64,000 nucleotides of DNA, from positions 337,001-401,000 of the forward strand of contig JAEMWC010000079.1 in NCBI GenBank assembly GCA_016490735.1, read 5' to 3'. Under the pieces are notes generated by a model. That model worked only from the letters and a program-made list of their open reading frames with translations, was not told where the DNA came from and searched no databases. This DNA comes from Pachyseris speciosa. Its lineage: Eukaryota > Cnidaria > Anthozoa > Scleractinia > Pachyseridae. Below, piece after piece: positions 60,001-64,000 of this stretch (positions within the stretch are counted from its first letter, which is position 1; each line of letters starts with the position of its first letter). Position numbers and translations under genes: made by a program.

Positions 60001-63000
60001 TTCAACATCTTGAGCGCATTGCATGCTGGGAACTAACGAGAATTTTTGACAGCGCCCGTTCCTTCCCCAATTCTTTCACATATAAACTAAGTCTACAGCC
60101 ACTCCGACCTACCGCCAAAATTTCCTGCTCCTGGTCATCTTCAGTACGCAGAAATTCCAAAATATGTGGCGGTAGGTCGAGAAATTCATCAATAGTCGAG
60201 TCCCAAAGGTACTAAGTGTTCGACCGGCCAAATTCCCAGTTCGTCGAGTAGCAAGCCAAATTCAACAACAAAGTACATCACCTTGCTCGATTCTTTGAGA
60301 AAGTGGACTCTTAGCTACCGTCACGCTTAATGATGCTCATCAGGCAGCCGCTAAAGATGAAAAATGGCTGTAAATTTAGCAGAAATCGGAAGCAAACCGA
60401 ACTTGGGCCATTGTTGTCGCTTCACGGATAAAAAATAGCTACGTCAAAATGACGTTTTCAGAAACCTTGAGCCTCCGGTGGCTTAGGACAGCACCACTTT
60501 TCCCTGGTAGTTCAAATAAAGAGTCACGAATTGCTATTGATCGTTTATATGTGGAAAATCACTCCGAAAATGTAAAAACCTGCGGTAGTCAATGGGTTAA
60601 TGCGGAGATATTTGGCAAGAATGTTCATCACTCGTAGACGAACCAATGTGGTTTCGGGCCCAATCGGTGAGTTTCTCTTCGTCTTGAAAAAAATTGCTGC
60701 ATGCGGTGAATTAATCCAAAAGTAACATTGTTTGTTTTTAACAGGAATATTTCATTTCAGACTGGGCCCGAAACTAGATCAATGCAACATGTAATACTTA
60801 AAACAAATTCAATGTAATTTTGCCATAATTTCAGATATGAGAAGGAAAAAACCAAAAGTTTGTGATTTCACTTCAGTTAATAATTAACCTGCCACGCACC
60901 ATGGGGTACCTGAGCTGCCAAAATTCTGGCATAAATAGGTGCTTCATTGCATGTAGATTTCTCCACACATATTTAAAATGATGCACATTCAGCATAAATA
61001 TTTTATTTTATTTTTTGAAATGTGCCTAATTTAAGCAGGGCAGATACCTTAAAAGAGTGATGTTATTTTCAGAGATAAACAAACTTACAGGTCTGAAATT
61101 GATTTGACAAGACAAAGCTAATGGGTGATCACAGGAATCACCTGTCACAATTCATGAAATATCAATGTGATCCATTTAAAAGTTGTAGTTTGGTATTGAT
61201 TGCAGCATAAATCAGCTGTTGTCCTATTCTTGAAAGTTGTACATTCAATAAAATCGGAGTGCTGTGCTTTGCATTCAGATGTTGAAACACTCCATCCTTT
61301 GTATGTAAGTTGATATTCATTTTATATTTTTGTTCCTTTTGTAGTAAACACCTTGGCAACGTCACCTACGGATGAGGATGGCGATGTTATCCTCAATCAT
61401 GTTCCTTTATCGCCGAGCTCTACAATACCTCCAAACTCCCCTGGGACACCGGGAACACCAACCACACCAGGAACACCTGGAGGAGTCAACACAAAAATAA
61501 CACTGGTAATAGTTCAAGCTATTTGATCACAAGTGTTGGTACTCAGGCTGAATAGAGGAATCAGATGAGCATTTACAAAGACATGACTTGAGATTTTCAA
61601 AGAACAATAATAGCATAATGATCACAAAAGGCCATAACTTACAGGTAACATTTGTTACAGCTGAGCACCTCTGGTGGGATCTTGATGGAACAAGTGGTCT
61701 TGATTTGTTGCATGTTCACTGTACATGTAGTCACAAAATAGCATGTTTGATTTGGGTTTGAAACTCAGTGCAGCATGTCGCCAAAGTCCTGACAGACGAT
61801 GGTAGGGATGTTTATGCATAATAAATAAGCTCTTAGCAGATTGGCTATATTGACACAGGGCTGCCATTAGAAGCCGGCAACTGGCTTTTAAGCCAACTAC
61901 AATAGTAACATCAGCTGGCTACTCTCAGTCTGAAAATGAGTAAAACATAACAGCCATAAGAAGAAAAGCTTGATTTTTGACTGGCCACTTTCTCTGAGAA
62001 ACCATCTTCTGAAAACCTTAATGACAGCCCTGCTGACACAAAGTAGTACATGTGTACTTGTATTTCAGGGCATTTAACTTAGTCAGTTGAGTTTTGCATA
62101 CTTGTAAAAGTCAAGAAAACAGCTCTACTGTACTCATGAGTTCTCACCTAAATGTTTGCTCATCAGCACTTTATGTGTGATCATTTTGGTTACTGACTGA
62201 TTGTCAAAATCATTCTATTTGTGTTAACAGCAGAACTCGCCCAGGAAAAACTCTAAGAATGGATCGTCACAAGGAAACAGCCTGCCAAGCTCCTCACCCC
62301 CTAGGACACCGTCCTTCAAGACTAACAGTATTGGCCAGCCATCATTCACTCAGGCATCACCAGCGAGCATATCAAGTCCGATTGTCATTAAGGCCAGTAA
62401 GTAGCACTGTCACTGTGATAATGTTCAGTTGTTTGACTTTACACAATTCTGCAATGTGTTGTTTTCATTTCTTTTTTATCAATTTTGTTTGATGTTTTTT
62501 TGTTGTTGCTGCCTTTTAGGTAATTCACCAGCTAAAGTAGTTAAGTGAGTATTGTTGATCTTAACCTTTGCATTACTTCTCTACATAGAGTAACTACTTG
62601 CAGTAAGGCATTTAATAGTGCTGTTTTAGTGTATTTAATTGTATGCATCTTAAGGCAGAGACAGTATATAGCATTGCAGGGTTCTGTTCTGAACAATACA
62701 TGTATGTTGAATCAGGGGTTTTCAATAAAATTTGAAGTAGGCAGCGAGTTGGAGTAGAGTAGGCGACAGTATTAAAGGAAAAATAAAGACATTGTTCTTT
62801 AATTACTTCAATTTAGGGAAAAAAGTAGCCGACGTCTCTGATTGAAATAGCCAATGCTTTTCATCGGACGTCAGTGCTTATTGAAACCACAGTTGAATAA
62901 AAATGATGAATTATGAGTAACCTAAAAATTAATTTGCCAGAATAATCTCTTTTCCAGAGGCATGAGGAATTTTTCAATTGTAATATTGTGGTATGCTTTG

Positions 63001-63312
63001 TCATTACTTATAGTTCAATGATCCATGCTAATGCCTTTGAGAACCATGAATCCAGTAATGGTGAAGAGCCTACGCAAAAGACACCACCTCCAACTACACC
63101 TCCCCCACCTGTATCTGGGTATGCTGTGGCTGCGGGTGCACAGCAGAACCATGTAGACAGTGGGCCGGTATCACCAGCAGCCTCAACCATACCAACTAGA
63201 ATGATCAACCATGTCTCGTCAGTGCCATCAACTATGCCAAGTAGTATATCGCGACCTGGTTTGATTGCTGGTAATGGTATAGATCAGCCCACTCAGAGCA
63301 ATCACCTTCCAG
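38549..63312 (+). CDS. CNOT3: CNOT3, CCR4-NOT complex subunit 3, N-terminal part (16 exons); the gene continues past the window
   Basis: Coding exons: 38549-38573, 38671-38738, 38842-38916, 39058-39147, 39368-39428, 40111-40178, 40471-40497, 40776-40844, 42177-42245, 50688-50732, 53602-53649, 58827-58893, 61345-61505, 62231-62396, 62520-62544, 63014-63312. All introns are GT-AG with matching phases; 454 codons plus one base are present. Residues 1-237 form the Not3 N-terminal coiled-coil/helical domain, starting [18 protein letters not shown] and ending [21 protein letters not shown]. Residues 238-454 are a Pro/Ser/Thr-rich linker. The C-terminal NOT box that binds CNOT2 and CNOT1 is absent and must lie to the right. 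CNOT3 is a scaffold subunit of the cytoplasmic and nuclear CCR4-NOT complex that shortens mRNA poly(A) tails. The 5' introns are compact (97-220 bases), while introns 9-12 are expanded by transposons. Confidence 0.95.
38671..38738 (+). CDS. CNOT3: CNOT3 exon 2
   Basis: Residues 9-31, [18 protein letters not shown] then DIWQK. The acceptor is TTTTCAG and the donor AAG/GTATTT. Confidence 0.95.
38842..38916 (+). CDS. CNOT3: CNOT3 exon 3
   Basis: Residues 32-56, [20 protein letters not shown] then IKKLQ. The acceptor is TTCCAG and the donor CAG/GTATGG, phase 0. Confidence 0.95.
39058..39147 (+). CDS. CNOT3: CNOT3 exon 4
   Basis: Residues 57-86, [19 protein letters not shown] then [11 protein letters not shown], near-invariant in animal CNOT3. 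The acceptor is TTTGCAG and the donor ACG/GTATGA. Confidence 0.95.
39368..39428 (+). CDS. CNOT3: CNOT3 exon 5
   Basis: Residues 87-106, [20 protein letters not shown], plus one base of G107. The acceptor is CTTTAG and the donor GTAAAG. Confidence 0.95.
40111..40178 (+). CDS. CNOT3: CNOT3 exon 6
   Basis: Residues 107-129, [20 protein letters not shown] then WIT. The acceptor is TTCATAG and the donor ACA/GTGAGT. Confidence 0.95.
40471..40497 (+). CDS. CNOT3: CNOT3 exon 7, a 27-base microexon
   Basis: Nine codons, EVLDRLQIE, phase 0 on both sides, so skipping would stay in frame. The acceptor is GTTACAG and the donor GAG/GTATGC. It aligns with the helix of family members that begins TNTIDTL. 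Confidence 0.9.
40776..40844 (+). CDS. CNOT3: CNOT3 exon 8
   Basis: Residues 139-161, [20 protein letters not shown] then DRD, matching the family VDQFESEVESL...KKK region. The acceptor is TCCTAG and the donor GTAAGA. Confidence 0.94.
41307..41572. mobile_element. MITE with TTTTCAATTGAGTGTCG ends (CNOT3 intron 8)
   Basis: The two ends are perfect inverted copies of TTTTCAATTGAGTGTCG. The interior has TTTGGTTTTGGTTTTGG and several GATTGGCT words. About 266 bases, non-coding. Confidence 0.85.
41744..42026. mobile_element. Composite palindromic repeat (CNOT3 intron 8)
   Basis: Nested inverted pairs: AACAATTAGATT/AATCTAATTGTT (41742-41834), TTTAGTATAA/TTATACTAAA (about 41825 and 42016), and a tight hairpin GCTACTCACTATCTAT/ATAGATAGTGAGTAGC (about 41933-41970). 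Confidence 0.65.
42177..42245 (+). CDS. CNOT3: CNOT3 exon 9
   Basis: Residues 162-184, [20 protein letters not shown] then QWE, equal to the KQDRIE...EKHRYH segment of other CNOT3 proteins. The acceptor is ATTTAG and the donor GAG/GTTAGT. The next exon is 8.4 kb away. Confidence 0.93.
44527..44920 (-). pseudogene. Relic of a Crypton/KIAA1958-like protein, N-terminal domain
   Basis: Minus-strand frame with [34 protein letters not shown] and [20 protein letters not shown]. This resembles the N-terminal region of the DUF3504/KIAA1958-like proteins related to Crypton tyrosine recombinases, as I remember them. The frame slips upstream (KDKAKNKS in another frame), has no good ATG, and the recombinase catalytic domain is absent. 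It lies inside element C. Confidence 0.65.
45890..46325 (+). repeat. Tandem repeat of about 185-190 bases, about 2.3 copies
   Basis: The block starting CAGCGTTTAAGAC.GAGT and then GCCGTTTCAATCG recurs at about 45895, 46078 and 46268. Each copy holds a GTGACG.CACAAATTCACG motif where complete. It is internal to element C and diverged. Confidence 0.65.
46320..48045. repeat. Large imperfect inverted duplication
   Basis: 46320-46680 and 47720-48045 match as reverse complements over roughly 300 bases, about 70-75% by eye. Examples are AACCAGAGAT...ATCACTGTAAC, TTTGGATTGAATTC and TTCATCAGAAA. The right arm lies beyond the right end of element C. Confidence 0.6.
50688..50732 (+). CDS. CNOT3: CNOT3 exon 10 (45 bases)
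   Basis: Residues 185-199, [15 protein letters not shown], matching the conserved ILRMLDN motif. The acceptor is ATGCAG and the donor GTAAGT, phase 0 on both sides. Confidence 0.93.
50865..52796. mobile_element. 1.9-kb inverted-repeat element (intron 10)
   Basis: The left end CTAGGCCACGTGCACGAAGT then TGGTGTACA faces the right end TGTACACCAACTTCATGCAC then GTGGCCACTAG. The interior has no recognisable protein. It makes up two thirds of CNOT3 intron 10. Confidence 0.75.
53602..53649 (+). CDS. CNOT3: CNOT3 exon 11 (48 bases)
   Basis: Residues 200-215, [16 protein letters not shown], equal to IRKIKDDVEYYVDSSQ of vertebrate CNOT3. The acceptor is TTTGCAG and the donor AAG/GTATTT. Confidence 0.93.
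53930..55536. mobile_element. Long inverted-repeat element D (GTGACC family, intron 11)
   Basis: The left end GTGACCCTATTTGGGAAAAC then CAGGCTTAACGAAAACT mirrors the right end AGTTTTCGGTAAGCCTGG then TTTTCCCAAATAGGGTCAC. Inside both ends lie arrays of AATGCATT/GAAAACATT words. It shares its end signature with elements B and C, and shares interior sequence (about 54690-54930) with SPATA20 intron 11. The interior frames (54220-54468 and 54647-54910, +) are not assignable. Confidence 0.78.
55579..55794. mobile_element. 216-base hairpin MITE, copy 1
   Basis: Ends TGAAGGGCTGAGA...CTGCCTATG and inverse, with arms of about 70 bases including TCGTTTTTCGATTTTGC/GAAATGAAAC. About 94% identical to copy 2 at 56588-56800. 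Confidence 0.85.
55795..56587. mobile_element. 793-base inverted-repeat element between two hairpin MITEs
   Basis: The left end TATGTCTGCCTTATTGACAT then GCATGAAGCAATGCCCAAGG mirrors the right end almost base for base over about 48 bases. It sits exactly between hairpin copies 1 and 2. The longest frame (56347-56577, +) is not recognised. Confidence 0.8.
56588..56800. mobile_element. 213-base hairpin MITE, copy 2
   Basis: Same orientation, ends and interior as the copy at 55579-55794, with about a dozen differences. It is followed directly by the third copy of the 39-base unit. Confidence 0.85.
56995..57064. repeat. (TA)n microsatellite
   Basis: About 35 uninterrupted TA units in CNOT3 intron 11. 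Confidence 0.95.
58827..58893 (+). CDS. CNOT3: CNOT3 exon 12
   Basis: Residues 216-237, [20 protein letters not shown] then AS, plus one base of L238. This is the conserved acidic end of the Not3 N-terminal domain. The acceptor is TTTCAG and the donor GTAAGT. Confidence 0.95.
59579..60600. mobile_element. 1.02-kb inverted-repeat element (intron 12)
   Basis: Starts TTAACCCATTGGCACCCG and ends with the inverse GTAGTCAATGGGTTAA. An inner inverted pair (CCGACCTACCGCCA/TGGCGGTAGGTCGA) lies near 60105-60181. No recognised protein. Confidence 0.65.
60654..60776. repeat. Small inverted repeat (GTTTCGGGCCCA)
   Basis: GTTTCGGGCCCAA and TGGGCCCGAAAC face each other about 100 bases apart; non-coding, intron 12. 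Confidence 0.5.
61345..61505 (+). CDS. CNOT3: CNOT3 exon 13
   Basis: Residues 238-291. The exon opens with TAA, but the join to exon 12 makes TTA AAC, so this is not a stop. It is rich in Pro, Thr, Ser and Gly, with [15 protein letters not shown] repeats, and starts the linker. The donor is CTG/GTAATA. Confidence 0.92.
62231..62396 (+). CDS. CNOT3: CNOT3 exon 14
   Basis: Residues 292-346 plus one base of S347. It is a Ser/Pro/Lys/Asn-rich linker with SPPRTPSF. The acceptor AACAGCAG is a tandem NAGNAG site, so isoforms with or without Gln292 are possible. The donor is GTAAGT. Confidence 0.9.
62520..62544 (+). CDS. CNOT3: CNOT3 exon 15, a 25-base microexon
   Basis: It completes S347, codes NSPAKVV, and leaves two bases of N355. 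SPAKxx agrees with the SQSPAKNG motif seen in vertebrate linkers. The acceptor is TTTTAG and the donor GTGAGT. Skipping it would shift the frame. Confidence 0.85.
63014..63312 (+). CDS. CNOT3: CNOT3 exon 16 (last in window)
   Basis: Residues 355-454, with a proline run ([20 protein letters not shown]), a Gln/Asn/His-rich part and Ser-Pro sites. The acceptor is CTTATAG. I place the end at CCAG/GTCCGT, a weak donor, because reading on gives only Gly-Pro and a TAG at 63318-63320, and the family's NOT box is still missing. A short isoform ending at that TAG cannot be excluded. Confidence 0.8.
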
Positions 63313-63419
63313 GTCCGTAGAGATACTGTATTAGGGTATTAGTGCATTGTTGGAAACCTTGTTACAGTGCATTTACTGAAACAGAGACCATTTGAACTTT
63401 TTGTTTTTTAGACGCAACA

Positions 63420-63831
63420 ATTGGCCATGTTCTAAACCAGTAAGGGCCTGGGAACGAGGTTTTAAAATTTATTGTTTGGAAAAAATTGTTGACACTGCAG
63501 GAAAGAGCATCTCAAAAATGGTCACCTAACCAACTTTGACACTGTTTGGTTGTATTGGAGCTGAAAAAAATGCTTTTGAAAATTGTGAAAATTAGAGACT
63601 TTGTATGGTTTGGAGGGACACACTTTCTGAAATAGAGACATTTGTATGGGATTTTTTTAAGTTTTAAATGTATGTTATCTGGTGGCTTTTCAACCAAACG
63701 TACTCAAAGTTGCTGAAACTGCTTATTTTGAGATACCCTTTCATGTGAGAATCGCTGTAGTTCAATTTCATTGATTTTCAGTGAAATTGGGATTCGTTCC
63801 CAGGCCCTTTCTCGTTTAGAACATGGCCAAT
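63420..63831. mobile_element. 412-base MITE with ends of about 40 bases (after CNOT3 exon 16)
   Basis: The left end TTGGCCATGTTCTAAAC.AG and AAGGGCCTGGGAACGA is mirrored at the right as TCGTTCCCAGGCCCTTTCTC and GTTTAGAACATGGCCAA. No other feature is visible from 63313 to 64000. Confidence 0.85.
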
Positions 63832-64000
63832 ATTCAAACCCTGCACCAGGCACGTTGTCAATTCATTTTCTAAATCAACCAGTGACCCCATAGTAACTGA
63901 GTACAGCATATAATGGTTTGAACATGTCATTTTTAAACCAACCCCATAGTTGGGTAAGCATGACCGGTCAACGAACAAGCGATTTCATTGTTTTGTACCA

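Noticed and set aside
1..64000. CRISPR array, prokaryotic operon or phage
   Set aside because: No regularly spaced repeats with unique spacers, and the coding content is split by spliceosomal introns.

Overview
This is a window of animal nuclear DNA. Its genes are split into many small exons by GT-AG introns, and its introns and spacers are packed with fold-back and inverted-repeat elements, a Penelope-like element, a LINE, a tRNA-type SINE and long microsatellites. The protein sequences, the repeat style and the many TACATGTA palindromes suggest a cnidarian, probably an anthozoan such as a stony coral. That placement is inference, because no species marker is visible.

Two genes are recognised, both on the + strand. 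(1) SPATA20 (thioredoxin-like DUF255/YyaL family) has 14 coding exons from 6548 to 33884. Every splice phase agrees, and the exons sum to 786 codons plus stop once a single missing base in exon 10 is allowed for. As written, that missing base gives a premature TGA at 21729-21731. (2) CNOT3 (CCR4-NOT subunit 3) has its first 16 coding exons from 38549 to 63312. They encode the N-terminal Not3 helical domain and part of the Pro/Ser/Thr-rich linker. The C-terminal NOT-box exons lie beyond the right edge.

Layout: 1-6547 is upstream spacer with MITE-like elements and a Penelope-like insertion flanked by a 13-bp target duplication. 6548-33884 is SPATA20; its 7.9-kb intron 11 holds an antisense, decayed LINE, a perfect 120-bp tandem duplication and nested elements. 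33885-38548 is repeat-rich spacer. 38549 to about 63312 is CNOT3; its 8.4-kb intron 9 is almost entirely a nest of long inverted-repeat elements, with a relic that resembles the N-terminal part of Crypton/KIAA1958-type proteins. Its introns 10-12 hold further inverted-repeat elements. 63313-64000 is intron with one more MITE.

The two genes have no evident functional link: one encodes a thioredoxin-fold protein, possibly mitochondrial here, and the other an mRNA-deadenylation subunit. The most unusual content is in the repeats: a head-to-head Penelope dimer, hammerhead-like motifs, a family of long inverted-repeat elements (GTGACC...GGTCAC ends) and a 39-bp unit that brackets successive insertions. 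Exon boundaries were derived by eye from reading frame, splice dinucleotides and remembered family similarity. Repeat boundaries are approximate.
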